DNA of 58,924 nt from an uncultured Prevotellaceae bacterium (GCA_947307015.1 CAMZHV010000013.1:1-58924), one strand, 5' to 3'. Positions 25,234 through 35,095 are shown, counted from the first letter of the stretch. A program made the numbers and translations. Notes: a model not told the origin generated them from the letters alone.

Positions 25234-27126
25234 TTACTTCGGCATCATCAGGATGATGCGGCAGCCTTGCTGATATTCCGTGTCGAAGATAATTTCGCCG
25301 CCTAAGTTGCTGATGTGGCGCTTGACCAATGGAAGTCCGAGACCAAGACCTCGAGACATCTCATCACCTTTCTTGAACGGCTGGTTGAAGAGATCCTGCC
25401 AGTCTTTAGGTATACCCGGACCCACATCCTCAACGATGAAGTCAACGGTAGAATCTGATTGGGAGAGGCGCAACGTGATGTGCTTGCCGTCGGAGTATTT
25501 GTAGGAGTTGAGCAGGAGTTCGTTGATGGAACGCATGAGATAGAGCTGGTTGGTGAAGATGCACGTGTCATCAGGCAGCTCCGTTTCCACACGCACTTCC
25601 ATATCTGGATTGTAGGAGCGCATATAATCCACACATTCCTTGGCGACCTCATTGCAGGGCACTTTTTTGTTCCGCTGGTATAGGGTTTCGTTGTTCGCCT
25701 GCGTGTCGGAGCTGTCGTAGAGCATAATCACACGACGAATCAGACGGGTGGCTTGGAGCTTCATGGTGCTGGTGATATTGCCCATATCACTCTTGGACTC
25801 CATATTGGTCAGCATCACCTGCGTCAGGCCCTCAATGACATTCAACGGCGTCTGTATCTGACGCAGCACGTGACGTACGAAATGTCGCTTTTCTTCGGTA
25901 GAAGCCGCAGCCTGCTTCGTGGCTTGTTCCAGTTCCTCGTTCTCTTTCGCCAATGCTTCTGTCGCTTGCTTGATGTTTTCCATGCGTTCCATGATGGCCT
26001 GCTGCATCATGGCAAAGGCATTCTGGAGTTGAGAGACAACATCCTTACGGTCGGAACGCGGAATCACTACATCATATTCTCCCCCGGCAATCTTTTGTGT
26101 AGCCTCCATGAGCTGGTTGAGAGGTTTAATGTTTCGCCTGACGACAATGGCGGACATCCACAGGATGAGCAGCAAGCCAACAACGACGATGATGATCACG
26201 AGATAGGTTAGATGATAGTAGTCAGAGAGCACTTCATCGTCGTGGCATACCAAGGCAAGGCTCCATTGGGTACCCGGGACGGGCGCATAGCAGACATGGT
26301 ATTTGACATCATCCTTGACGACATGCTTGGTGCCTCGGTTTCCAGCAACCATCTCCCTTCCCAGCGCGATGACATCCGGGGATTGAATGGAATCAACCGC
26401 CGTGAAGATGGTCTTTTTGAAGAGATAGCTGACCTCCGGATGGATAAGGTAGCGTCCGTCGGCACCGAGCAGCATATAATATGCACTGGGGAAAGGAGAC
26501 TCGGAGGTACGGATGATTTCAGCCAGGTGGTTGAAGGAGAATTCAGTTGAGACGACGCCTGCAATCTGTTTCCCGTCTGGTCGGAGGGGAATGCTATAGG
26601 ATGCAACGGCATCTGTGAAATTGATAGCTCCTGAATTGAAATCGCTGAAGGGATCGACCCAACAGGCTTTGCCTGTCTCCAATGCGGCCTTATACCATGC
26701 TCGCTCGGTATATTCGTAGTCCGGTTCGAGCATGGTCATGATGGTGTCGCCTTCGTTGATGGTGAAGACAGAGAAATAACGTCCGAATTCTGGAAAAGTA
26801 TTGGGGACGGCAGATACCGCGCAGCTGAGCACACTGGCGTTCATCCTGACAATGCGGTTTGAGAGGGCCTCCAACGATTCGGGATTAAAATTTTCCTCCA
26901 ACGTCCAGACGTTCGCGTTGCCGGCTGTTTCTACGGCAGTCATGAAGTTGACCACGCGCTGCATGGTGGTGTTGAGGACGGAGGAAGAACGTTCCACTGC
27001 CTCTTTGTGCAGGATATCCTGTGCGTGCTGGAAGAAGATTCCCAAGCATACCACGAAAAGCGGGAATGCTAACAGGACGAGCGTGATGCTGAGCTTCTTG
27101 GGAAGTATTCTACGTGGTTTACTCAT
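25234..27126 (-). CDS. Cache-HAMP histidine-kinase homologue lacking the phospho-acceptor His
   Basis: This 630-residue inner-membrane sensor has an N-terminal helix (LSITLVLLAFPLFVVCLGIFF) and a periplasmic dCache-like domain (YTERAWYKAALETGKACWVD). A second helix lies near 311-333, followed by HAMP (NIKPLNQLMEATQKIAGGEY) and a coiled coil. The dimerisation segment HFVRHVLRQIQTPLNVIEG aligns with the canonical FLANMSHEIRTPLN but has Arg422 where His is phosphorylated and Gln instead of Glu. The ATPase domain keeps its N, G1 and G2 boxes (INELLLNSYKYS, VEDVGPGIPK, GLGLGLPLVK). It may bind ATP yet cannot autophosphorylate conventionally. Its start overlaps the preceding gene by 8 bases. Confidence 0.85.
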   Translation of the reverse strand: MSKPRRILPKKLSITLVLLAFPLFVVCLGIFFQHAQDILHKEAVERSSSVLNTTMQRVVNFMTAVETAGNANVWTLEENFNPESLEALSNRIVRMNASVLSCAVSAVPNTFPEFGRYFSVFTINEGDTIMTMLEPDYEYTERAWYKAALETGKACWVDPFSDFNSGAINFTDAVASYSIPLRPDGKQIAGVVSTEFSFNHLAEIIRTSESPFPSAYYMLLGADGRYLIHPEVSYLFKKTIFTAVDSIQSPDVIALGREMVAGNRGTKHVVKDDVKYHVCYAPVPGTQWSLALVCHDDEVLSDYYHLTYLVIIIVVVGLLLILWMSAIVVRRNIKPLNQLMEATQKIAGGEYDVVIPRSDRKDVVSQLQNAFAMMQQAIMERMENIKQATEALAKENEELEQATKQAAASTEEKRHFVRHVLRQIQTPLNVIEGLTQVMLTNMESKSDMGNITSTMKLQATRLIRRVIMLYDSSDTQANNETLYQRNKKVPCNEVAKECVDYMRSYNPDMEVRVETELPDDTCIFTNQLYLMRSINELLLNSYKYSDGKHITLRLSQSDSTVDFIVEDVGPGIPKDWQDLFNQPFKKGDEMSRGLGLGLPLVKRHISNLGGEIIFDTEYQQGCRIILMMPK

Positions 27127-28612
27127 GGCTGTCCTCCTTTCCTGCCTCCGTGCCAGAGGGATTAAACATTTGGTTGAGCAATCCGAGTATTGTTTCCCGT
27201 TGCTGTCTGATGTTGTAGACTTCTTGCGTCGCTTCCTCTAAGCTCATGTCTTGATGTGTGTCGCAAAGGCTGTCGACGCTCTTCTGGATGGCTCGTGCAG
27301 GCTCAATCATTTGATTAGTCATATTGTGCAGGAAACCTTTCTTCACCTGTTCGGCTTCCTGCACCTGCTCATAGGTCTTACGTAGCAGTTCTCCTCGTTC
27401 TTGTAAGGTGGCTGTCAATTGCTCCTGTTCCTCAGCCTTGGCATACAGGGCCTCCTGCATACGCTTGAAGTTGCGTTGGAACTCACCGACTTCATCTTTG
27501 CGTCGTGTGTCGTCAATCTCCTCATCGTAGTTGCCTTCGGCTATTTCTTCTGCTGTCGATGTGAGTTTGCGCAAGGGCTTCAGTTGTCGACGGATGAAGA
27601 TGCGAGTAAGCAAGAAGAAAAGGAATAGGCCGACAAAGGACACAGTAGCCACATGGGTGAACATGTTCCAGAATGCAGAATTGATGTCCTCCTCCGGATA
27701 GATGATACTAATACTCCATTTGATATCGTATAATGAACGTCCGGGCTTATCGGTGAGCAGGAAGGGCTTGTAAAATGCATAATAGCCTTTGCCCTTGGAA
27801 CGGAAATATTGATGACCTGTCTTGCCAGACAGCATGGCATGGGCGGTTTTGTTCATGGTTGAGTCGGCATCTTCTTCAATTACGGAGAAGACCGTTTGTC
27901 CAAGGAGTTTGCTGCGGTCAGGGTGTATGATGTATGAACCGTCGTTATCCAACAGCATGCAGTAGCTATGGGGTGAAGGCTTGGCCTTCTCCACGATTTC
28001 CGTGAGCAGATCCATAGAGACTTCTATGGCAATAACCGCTATGGTCTCTTGGTTAGCCAGACGAACAGGTATACAGTAGAGTAGGACAGGGACGTCATCA
28101 TCTCTGCGGTCTGTCTTGGGAAGCATCCAGAATATCTGCCCTGTTTCCGAGGGGTCAAGATACCAGGCCTGTTCCATGTAGGATTTTTCGCTGTAGCGGT
28201 CTGACGTGATGAGTTCCGACGAGTCGTATGTCTTTCGATGCGTGTAAGCCAGGAAACGGTCGCGGTCCTCGCTAAGGGCTTTCGAACTATAGGCGATGGC
28301 GCAGCCGTAGATGTAGGGGTTGCTCTTCACGATCTCCCGTGTGTAGGTGAACATCTGATCGGGGTCGGAGAAATGGCTTATCATGTCCCAATAGAAGTTG
28401 CCCGTCGTCTGTTCCACACTCATCAGCACATTGTCGGCTTTTAGAATTGTGGCGTCCAATGTTTGTTTAACATCCTGTATGGCCTCCTGTCGTAAGGTCT
28501 GACGCGACTGGTAAAATACCACGGCCAGCGACGTGACGAGCAGGAGTATGACGCCGAAGACGATGGTCGTATTCAGCCTGAGTGATGGCGGTGAGAGGAA
28601 GAACTTTCGCAT
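27119..28612 (-). CDS. Cache-HAMP sensor with degenerate HisKA and no ATPase domain
   Basis: This 497-residue inner-membrane protein has an N-terminal helix (TIVFGVILLLVTSLAVVFY) and a periplasmic Cache domain (SYMEQAWYLDPSETGQIFWM). A second helix near 320-345 is followed by HAMP (LKPLRKLTSTAEEIAEGNY) and a coiled coil. It ends about 65 residues after a HisKA-like segment, FLHNMTNQMIEPARAI, in which Asn433 takes the histidine place. No HATPase domain follows before the stop. The ATG at 28612 was chosen because the longer frame would run into the upstream gene. It could act as a dimerising partner of the next, ATP-binding homologue. Confidence 0.8.
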   Translation of the reverse strand: MRKFFLSPPSLRLNTTIVFGVILLLVTSLAVVFYQSRQTLRQEAIQDVKQTLDATILKADNVLMSVEQTTGNFYWDMISHFSDPDQMFTYTREIVKSNPYIYGCAIAYSSKALSEDRDRFLAYTHRKTYDSSELITSDRYSEKSYMEQAWYLDPSETGQIFWMLPKTDRRDDDVPVLLYCIPVRLANQETIAVIAIEVSMDLLTEIVEKAKPSPHSYCMLLDNDGSYIIHPDRSKLLGQTVFSVIEEDADSTMNKTAHAMLSGKTGHQYFRSKGKGYYAFYKPFLLTDKPGRSLYDIKWSISIIYPEEDINSAFWNMFTHVATVSFVGLFLFFLLTRIFIRRQLKPLRKLTSTAEEIAEGNYDEEIDDTRRKDEVGEFQRNFKRMQEALYAKAEEQEQLTATLQERGELLRKTYEQVQEAEQVKKGFLHNMTNQMIEPARAIQKSVDSLCDTHQDMSLEEATQEVYNIRQQRETILGLLNQMFNPSGTEAGKEDSHE

Positions 28613-28622
28613 AGCGTAATAT

Positions 28623-29645
28623 TTATGTTGTCTGAAGGCTCTTCCGGAGGACGCGCCGACAGACAGTTCTGACAATAAGCATGCCAATCACGGTGAGCAG
28701 CAGGAGGACAGTGACTATAGGAATCAACGGCTTCCAGAGATCCTGCTTGGGCACGATGACGGCCAGTGTCCAGTCGACAAATTCTATCGGACCGTAATAC
28801 ACCGTACAAATCACTCCGTTGATGTTCAAGTCAGCTATGCCGGTTTTCTTCTGCTTCATGTCATTGAGGATTTCCGGATCGGTGATAACCACTGGCTTTT
28901 CTTCGGGATGGGCAAGCGCAGTGCCGTCGTTGTCGTCGATGATGACGGAATAGAAGTCAAACTCCTTAATCCAGTGATAGGCATTCAGGGTAGTACTTCT
29001 CTTACTGGTTTCATCGACCCATGCCAGCTCTTTTTCCAGCCACTCAAACTTGAGGTCGGCTCCGCAGACGCAGACCAGAGCCCCTTTCTCATCATAGATG
29101 GGCTTGATATATGTGCAATAGTGGCCGCTCATGCTGGTGCCGTCATAATAATAGTATGGCTTGGACCAGAAGGTCTTACCCGTTGCCTTCGCTCGGATAT
29201 ACCACGGTGATTTGGTGTAGTTGTGGCGTGCTGACCCCACTTGTCTGTACTCAAATCCTGTGACGTCAGGCTGGTAGATATAAGGCTCGAACCACGTCCC
29301 TTGTTCCGGGAAATAGTTCAACTCGAAGGCGGCAAAATAACCGCGCGTGTCCATGTTCAGGTTGGCCTTGCTTTCTAATGCCGTAATCACGTCCTCTGGG
29401 CTTTCCAGATGTTGACTTACCTCGTCAAAGGCGTTTTGGGCATTCATCTCCACGCCGCGGATTGTTTTGGCCACTTTTTCTGCGGACATGCTTCTAATGC
29501 CTGTATAACGGGCGTACGCCTCTGCCTTGATCGCTTGATAACACATCGCGAAAGCTGTGGCTATCGTGATGATTTTGACAATCAGAAAGGTGAGTAATAT
29601 GCGACGTATTGGCCTTTTGAGCAATTGTTTAGCTGTTTCTTCCAC
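28623..29645 (-). CDS. Cache-domain membrane receptor without output domain
   Basis: This 340-residue protein is only a periplasmic dCache-like domain between two membrane helices (LLTFLIVKIITIATAFAMCY and LIPIVTVLLLLTVIGMLIVR), plus a 15-residue cytosolic tail. The ligand-pocket signatures RHNYTKSPWYIRAKATGKTF and GHYCTYIKPIYDEKGALV are present. There is no HAMP, kinase, cyclase or methyl-accepting region. It lies 10 bp upstream of the HAMP sensor gene. It may form a mixed complex with the neighbouring Cache proteins, passing signals across the membrane through them. Confidence 0.75.
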   Translation of the reverse strand: MEETAKQLLKRPIRRILLTFLIVKIITIATAFAMCYQAIKAEAYARYTGIRSMSAEKVAKTIRGVEMNAQNAFDEVSQHLESPEDVITALESKANLNMDTRGYFAAFELNYFPEQGTWFEPYIYQPDVTGFEYRQVGSARHNYTKSPWYIRAKATGKTFWSKPYYYYDGTSMSGHYCTYIKPIYDEKGALVCVCGADLKFEWLEKELAWVDETSKRSTTLNAYHWIKEFDFYSVIIDDNDGTALAHPEEKPVVITDPEILNDMKQKKTGIADLNINGVICTVYYGPIEFVDWTLAVIVPKQDLWKPLIPIVTVLLLLTVIGMLIVRTVCRRVLRKSLQTT

Positions 29646-29686
29646 GGATGTATTTGTTTACGTTTTTTGATAAATAGTTGGCAAAA

Positions 29687-31375
29687 TTACAGGTTTTTTG
29701 TCATACTATCTACTCCCCCCTTCCTATTTTTATATATATTTAACAGAGGCTCGGGGTCTTTCGGCAACTCAAAATAGAAACGTGTACCCTCGGTGTATTC
29801 GGCGTCATGCCAGATGCGGCCGCACAGCAGGCGGGTGATGGACTGGCAGATATTGAAATTCATGCCGACGTAGCGGATCTTGTTGCCCTGTTCGGAGAAC
29901 ATACCGATAATGTTGTTCGCCGGCTTGTTGCCGAGGCCGGCACTGGTGTCTGTAACGCTGAACAGCACGCTATCCCCTGCATCCGCACAGATCAATTTGA
30001 TGTAACCTTCGTGCGTGAAGCGTGCGGAATAGTGCAGCAGGTGTGCCACCAGTTTCTTCAAGGCGTCGGGATTGCTCTTGATCTCAAAGTCATCGTCGAA
30101 CGCCGTCTGGAACATCACTGTGACGCCCTTGTAGCAATGCGCCTGTGTGGCATCGCAAAGGCGGCTGCACACTGGATTCAGCTTCACAGGCGTGTTGAGC
30201 ACCAGCTCCGTCTGGCTTTCGAAGAACGACAGCTCATTGAGGTCTGTGAGCGCCCGCTCGGCATCCTTCCGCTCGTAGATGAGCATCTTATTGTCATTCC
30301 TGAGCGCTTTCGCCATTTTATGTCCCCTCCAGATGAAGAACAGCAGGATGAGGAGGACTACCGCTCCCATGGCGGCATAGAGTCGGTTACGAAGCACGTT
30401 GTTCTCATGTTCCAGCCTGTTTTGTTCCAGCTGCATGCGATCGTCGTTCATCTTCGCATAAAAATCGGAAAGGGTATTGTCGTGGGACGCTGCTGTGATG
30501 GAGTCGCTGATGTGCTTGTACTGCTGCATATACTTGTAGGCATTCGCGTCATCTCCCATGCGGTGATAGATGAGCGCCTTACACTCGGCTTTGTTCTCTT
30601 CTTCCAGCTCGTCAGCAAGTTGCAAAGCTTTTTCATATTCCCCATTGAGGATGCAGTGGTTGACCTCAATGACAGGCTTCAGTGTACTGAGACCTTCCGT
30701 CTCCTTCAGGAGTTCCATTTCATGGTAGAATTGGTTGAACCCCGCCGTGTCATCCAGGTTGAAGGCCATCTGGCTGAGCCAGTACAGCGCTCTGCCTTTG
30801 TGCATGGGTGTCACATTGGGCTCGTCAAGGATCTGACGGGCATAGCGCGCACAGGTCTTGAGGTCTTTGCGGTCATCGGCAATCTTCATGAGTTCCAGAA
30901 GATCCTCACCGGCACTTTCGTTGGGGAAGTGTCTGTGGTGGAACTCCACGGCATTCAGGAAGGCTTGTTCCGCAGCTTCAATGTTTTGCTGATACAACAA
31001 GATGGTGGCTTCCGTGTGCATGGCGATATATTCGCCATAAATGCTGCCGTTTTCTTGTGCGTTGTATTTGATTTCCTTCGTGATGTCGAAAGCCTGTTGG
31101 AAATTCTGCTGCGTTGCTTCGTAGACACCTAATTTGCCCCACGCTATGTAGTACATCCGCTCGTCGCCGGCATCCTTGCAGGCTGCTCTCAGCTCGTTGG
31201 TGACGCGGATGAACGACGCTCGGTCTTTGGTGCTGAAATACCTCATCATGTCAGACTCTAACTGTTCAATCTCGACCTTCGCGACGGCCCAAAGGGCATC
31301 GCTGCACAACAGGAGTCCCAGCAGCGCAAGAACAAGAACCTTAATACGATAACTTGTATGTAATATCATCTTCAT
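29687..31375 (-). CDS. TPR sensor with degenerate histidine-kinase ATPase domain
   Basis: This 562-residue exported-domain sensor has a signal or first helix at residues 8-31 and TPR-like helices to about 320. A membrane helix (LYAAMGAVVLLILLFFIWRG) and a cytosolic HATPase-like domain follow. The ATPase fold is recognisable from DALKKLVAHLLHYSARFTHEG, VTDTSAGLGNKPA and FNICQSITRLLCGRIW. The N box has lost its Asn (HYSARFT instead of NAxKFT), and no histidine appears in the LSFFESQTELVL segment where HisKA should be. Architecture resembles Bacteroidales TPR-histidine kinases. Catalysis seems doubtful. Confidence 0.75.
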   Translation of the reverse strand: MKMILHTSYRIKVLVLALLGLLLCSDALWAVAKVEIEQLESDMMRYFSTKDRASFIRVTNELRAACKDAGDERMYYIAWGKLGVYEATQQNFQQAFDITKEIKYNAQENGSIYGEYIAMHTEATILLYQQNIEAAEQAFLNAVEFHHRHFPNESAGEDLLELMKIADDRKDLKTCARYARQILDEPNVTPMHKGRALYWLSQMAFNLDDTAGFNQFYHEMELLKETEGLSTLKPVIEVNHCILNGEYEKALQLADELEEENKAECKALIYHRMGDDANAYKYMQQYKHISDSITAASHDNTLSDFYAKMNDDRMQLEQNRLEHENNVLRNRLYAAMGAVVLLILLFFIWRGHKMAKALRNDNKMLIYERKDAERALTDLNELSFFESQTELVLNTPVKLNPVCSRLCDATQAHCYKGVTVMFQTAFDDDFEIKSNPDALKKLVAHLLHYSARFTHEGYIKLICADAGDSVLFSVTDTSAGLGNKPANNIIGMFSEQGNKIRYVGMNFNICQSITRLLCGRIWHDAEYTEGTRFYFELPKDPEPLLNIYKNRKGGVDSMTKNL

Positions 31376-31385
31376 GATTATTTAT

Positions 31386-33161
31386 TTACTCGTCGACGAC
31401 CACTCGGCGGTTCTCAATTCTCCATTTCACCGTACCTTCCATGGCCTTGACCACGTTGGATACATAGCGCGCTTCTGACGTGTTGCCGGCTTTCTTCAAG
31501 AAGCGCTTGGCATCAGTGAGGCGCTTGGTCATCACGCAGGCACAGGCCGCATTGAGGTTGGCATTGGCATCGTCGGGATATTGCTTAGCAGCGATGAGGA
31601 GCGCATCGAGCCATTCTTCCGACAATTCGTCATAGCTCGTAGCCACATTGTACATCTCTTCCAAACTGAGGGCTTCCGGATGGGCGTAAATCAGCTTGCG
31701 CCCCTTCTCCACGGCGAAGGCCTTGATTCGGTATTCGATGATATAGTCGGTGTGTCGCAGTCCCGGATAGACGTATTGTAACAGCCATCGGTACGGTTCG
31801 CCGTTCCCCACCTTCTTGAGCATCTCATTCTTCGCATCAGGATCCATCTCCTGGTTGCAGATGTGCAGCAGCTCGTCGCGGTTGTTCAGCACGTAGCCTG
31901 GCACTTCGGGCATCTCGATGAAGTTCGGGCTTTCGTACCAGAAGTCGCCCTTCACCCTGCGTCCGTCCGTATTGACCAGGAAGCCTTTCAGGTTATCCCA
32001 GTCCTCGGGGGTGTACTCGGTGAGGAATATCTGCGAGTCGAAGTGGTATTTCCGCATTAGGTAGTTCTTCATGGACTCCGTGCGTCCCTTGGCCAGCCGC
32101 GTATTGTTGCTGTAGGGACTCTCGGGCGAAGCATAGCCGTGGAGCGTGATGCTCGTGATGGTCACTGACTTGTCGAACATGGCGCTGTCGATGGATCGTT
32201 GTATCTTGGCCAGTTCGTTGGGGTTGTTGCGGTAGTCGGGATAAATGACAGTCTCGTTCACGGGGAAGTCCAGGAAGGCGTGTCCCTGAATGCGGCGTAG
32301 CTTCGTATCCTCCGGGTCGGGCATAATGAGCGGGAGCGGCGGGCACTGTTTCAGCTTGTTGATGCGTACGACAGGTTTTTTAATAGTACGCTTTTTCTTT
32401 TTCATGAAGAGGTACGTCACGCCAACTTTGAGGTTGGTGCGCGTGTCCAATGGCGTATCGTAGGCCACTCCGTTGAAGCGATCTCCGTACATGTTTTGAC
32501 TCAGTTCGAGGCCAACACGCCATCGGTCGGCAACCCTGTAGGTGGCGGTCAGACCTACACGGAAAGCAGGCGCAATCCGGCTGGCACGTGAATAGGGATG
32601 CGTGTAGGAGAGGGGCACTTTGTCGAAGCTCCATGTATATGCACCTCCTACGCCGACGAATGCTTTGAGGTTGAACTTATGGGGCCGGCGGCGGATGGTG
32701 TCCAGCTGATGCATTTCTGCCTCGGAATCAAAATCTTGGTCATCAGCCTCTGTATAAGCGTTGCGCGTCTGATGACGGGAACGCCTGAAGACATCTGTGA
32801 TGTCGAAGGTGACGTCGCCAAACAGACTTGTGCTGTTCCACCCCCATACATCGTATGATTCGCAGACAGGTACGTTGCGGCTCTTGTTGCGGTTGATACG
32901 CAGTGCGGCACGCCATCCCCACAATGGTTTGAACTCATGTCCTATCGCGAAGAATATGCCTGTGGACCAAGGGTATCTGGTGAATTCCGTCCAGGGGAGG
33001 TTCTCATTGGCCGACTTGTTGACACCCAGATACAGCTGCATATAAAATGGATCCTTTTCTGCACCGAACGTGTCCACCGCGATGCTATCTGGAGCCGTAT
33101 GTGCAGATGCGCTGGTGCAGAGTGTGCAGAGAAAACAGAGAATATAGAAGTATTTTTTCAT
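31386..33161 (-). CDS. OmpA-like outer-membrane protein
   Basis: This 591-residue protein has a signal peptide (MKKYFYILCFLCTLCTSASA). An N-terminal beta-barrel half (WSTGIFFAIGHEFKPLWGWR, VGVGGAYTWSFDKVPLSY) is followed by a Pro-rich linker and an OmpA/DUF3868-like peptidoglycan-binding domain. The latter includes VTITSITLHGYASPESPYSN followed by NTRLAKGRTESMKNYL. The C-terminal 120 residues are helical, TPR-like (LLIAAKQYPDDANANLNAAC). It would link outer membrane and cell wall. Similar proteins lie beside fimbrial genes in other Bacteroidales, but no fimbrillin is seen here. It is 7 bp from the lipoprotein gene upstream and 10 bp from the TPR sensor gene downstream. Confidence 0.75.
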   Translation of the reverse strand: MKKYFYILCFLCTLCTSASAHTAPDSIAVDTFGAEKDPFYMQLYLGVNKSANENLPWTEFTRYPWSTGIFFAIGHEFKPLWGWRAALRINRNKSRNVPVCESYDVWGWNSTSLFGDVTFDITDVFRRSRHQTRNAYTEADDQDFDSEAEMHQLDTIRRRPHKFNLKAFVGVGGAYTWSFDKVPLSYTHPYSRASRIAPAFRVGLTATYRVADRWRVGLELSQNMYGDRFNGVAYDTPLDTRTNLKVGVTYLFMKKKKRTIKKPVVRINKLKQCPPLPLIMPDPEDTKLRRIQGHAFLDFPVNETVIYPDYRNNPNELAKIQRSIDSAMFDKSVTITSITLHGYASPESPYSNNTRLAKGRTESMKNYLMRKYHFDSQIFLTEYTPEDWDNLKGFLVNTDGRRVKGDFWYESPNFIEMPEVPGYVLNNRDELLHICNQEMDPDAKNEMLKKVGNGEPYRWLLQYVYPGLRHTDYIIEYRIKAFAVEKGRKLIYAHPEALSLEEMYNVATSYDELSEEWLDALLIAAKQYPDDANANLNAACACVMTKRLTDAKRFLKKAGNTSEARYVSNVVKAMEGTVKWRIENRRVVVDE

Positions 33162-33168
33162 GTCGTCG

Positions 33169-35079
33169 TTAATATGCTACGTATGTCTCTTCTTCGGGTT
33201 TCCTGTACCATTCCCAGAAACGCGTTCTTGTTAAATCATTTGCCCAGCCGGGGAACTCTTCGTATGCATCCATGATATGCACTCCCTCCATGGGCCACTG
33301 CCATTCGCCGGCCACCAGCAGGGCTTCAGGCATCTTGCCCGGTTCTAACGCCAACGTGATGATATCCGAGCAGTCCGTGCAGCTGCCTCGCTGAATCTCA
33401 ATGTAGAAACGCTGAGCATCATTGGCCATGGTGTAGTCCTTCGGCCAGGGAACACAGTCTATCGTCACAAACGGTGAGCTGGCAAGAGCACCTAACGTAT
33501 TGACGTATGTCTGGCTACTCCCAAGGATGTCGTGTACCTCACCCAGATTCTTGTCGCCTTCAGGACCGTCATAATGCAGGTACATACGCTGTGGTGAGCC
33601 AGCCGCCCTGACCTGAACGCAGCATCGCTCGTTCTCGTAGTCGGGGATGACCCTGATAACAGCATCATTGAAATCGAAGTCCGCATTGCGCCCGACATCC
33701 TCGTAGGCAATCGTCCAAGGGAATGGCTCTCCATCTTCCAGAACAGGGGTTTCAGGTTCTGGATCATCAGGATCTTTCAATTGGGGATCAATGATGTCTG
33801 GCATCCAGATCTTGAGATTTGACACCACACCGAAGATCACGTCGTTGCAGTCATGGTCGCCGCCCGAGAGCAGGTCTTCCATACCCATCCAATAGACCAC
33901 GTCGTAGTCCTTGATGAAGCTGCGGTGCTTGCCCATGCCGTTACCCTCGACATTCATGGCTTCTACACAGAAATTGGTTCCCATGAAACTGCTTTGATTG
34001 GTAACGTATGGTCTGATGCCTTCCTGCTTCAGTATCGTCCATTGCTCAGGCAAGGGCTCTTCATTGGCACGTAAATAGAACCCGACACGTGTGTCCTCCG
34101 GAACATCGATCAAGAATGAGATACCTCGCAGTGCCGAGATGTTTCTGCCATACCGATTATATACTGCAAACATATTGTATGCATTATCGCCATTGCGATC
34201 CGCATTATTGGCTCTACTGGTGCCGAAGGTGTCATGCATGTCAAAGTTGGCGTCATACCATGTGTTGGCCAGGAAGGTATATCCGTCGGCAGTCGCATCT
34301 ATATTGAGCTGATACTGCACCTTTGCCAGTCCGTCAATATAATCCCATTTGTGTGTCTCAGAGAGATCCACATAGACGATGTCATCGTAGGTGGTTGGAG
34401 AGTGATAGTAATATCCCAAAATGTGTGAATGTTGATCAGCCTCGTTGCCCGTGACCCAAGTGATATAGAACGGGCCATTGGATTCGAGCTCATAGTTGCA
34501 AATCTGTCCTTCAATTAGCTTGGCATCTGTTTTCTCCTCATTCGTCCCCCTCCAAGCGAAATAGGCATCCAACTGATCGTTCGTAAACTGATGATATTCG
34601 GCATCTCCGTGAACGCTGTGACCCACCAATGATGCAGGTGGGGTTCGGTTCGACTTCTTGGGTGCTTTGTTCGGTGAGGCCGTGTCCAAAGAAATATATT
34701 CCTCGGGTTTACCGCTGAGTGTAATGGTCTTGTTATATACTTTGTTGTTGTACAGGTAGCGGATGTAGAGCGAGTTGGTCTGTCCTTGAGGGGCGGTCAT
34801 GGTCACGGATCCGCTACCAGGCACTTCTTTGTAGTCGTAGGTATATGTCCGTCCGCTCTGCTGACCCATCAACCATAGTTTCACGGGCTGATCTGAGATG
34901 ACATTGATGGTTATTTTCACTGCTGTCCGCCACCAATGTTGTGAACTGATATCTGTCCCCAAACTATCAAGGAATGCTGCGTTGACCCGCTCATGTTCTG
35001 TAGCCTCCTCGGTGTTACAGGCCATAAAAGTGAAAAGCGAGAGTGTGAAAAGTGAAAAATAAAGAAAACGATGTCTCAT
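33169..35079 (-). CDS. LruC/DUF4842-type lipoprotein
   Basis: This 636-residue exported lipoprotein has a signal peptide with lipobox TFMAC (Cys21). Two acidic calcium-like motifs, GGDHDCNDVIFGV and NADFDFNDAVIRV, mark the LruC/DUF4842 type. The central part (DTFGTSRANNADRNGDNAYN) is also Asp/Asn-rich. It is the first gene of the sensor cluster and starts only 16 bp after the GT32 gene of the polysaccharide locus, with no evident promoter between. It may therefore be a read-through product of the long locus or be driven from inside the GT32 gene. Confidence 0.75.
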   Translation of the reverse strand: MRHRFLYFSLFTLSLFTFMACNTEEATEHERVNAAFLDSLGTDISSQHWWRTAVKITINVISDQPVKLWLMGQQSGRTYTYDYKEVPGSGSVTMTAPQGQTNSLYIRYLYNNKVYNKTITLSGKPEEYISLDTASPNKAPKKSNRTPPASLVGHSVHGDAEYHQFTNDQLDAYFAWRGTNEEKTDAKLIEGQICNYELESNGPFYITWVTGNEADQHSHILGYYYHSPTTYDDIVYVDLSETHKWDYIDGLAKVQYQLNIDATADGYTFLANTWYDANFDMHDTFGTSRANNADRNGDNAYNMFAVYNRYGRNISALRGISFLIDVPEDTRVGFYLRANEEPLPEQWTILKQEGIRPYVTNQSSFMGTNFCVEAMNVEGNGMGKHRSFIKDYDVVYWMGMEDLLSGGDHDCNDVIFGVVSNLKIWMPDIIDPQLKDPDDPEPETPVLEDGEPFPWTIAYEDVGRNADFDFNDAVIRVIPDYENERCCVQVRAAGSPQRMYLHYDGPEGDKNLGEVHDILGSSQTYVNTLGALASSPFVTIDCVPWPKDYTMANDAQRFYIEIQRGSCTDCSDIITLALEPGKMPEALLVAGEWQWPMEGVHIMDAYEEFPGWANDLTRTRFWEWYRKPEEETYVAY

Positions 35080-35095
35080 ATTATTAGAATGACGA

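Noticed and set aside
20214..35079. Fimbrial operon
   Set aside because: The OmpA-like and LruC proteins recall fimbria-linked genes, but no fimbrillin, Mfa2/FimB-like anchor or tip protein was found.
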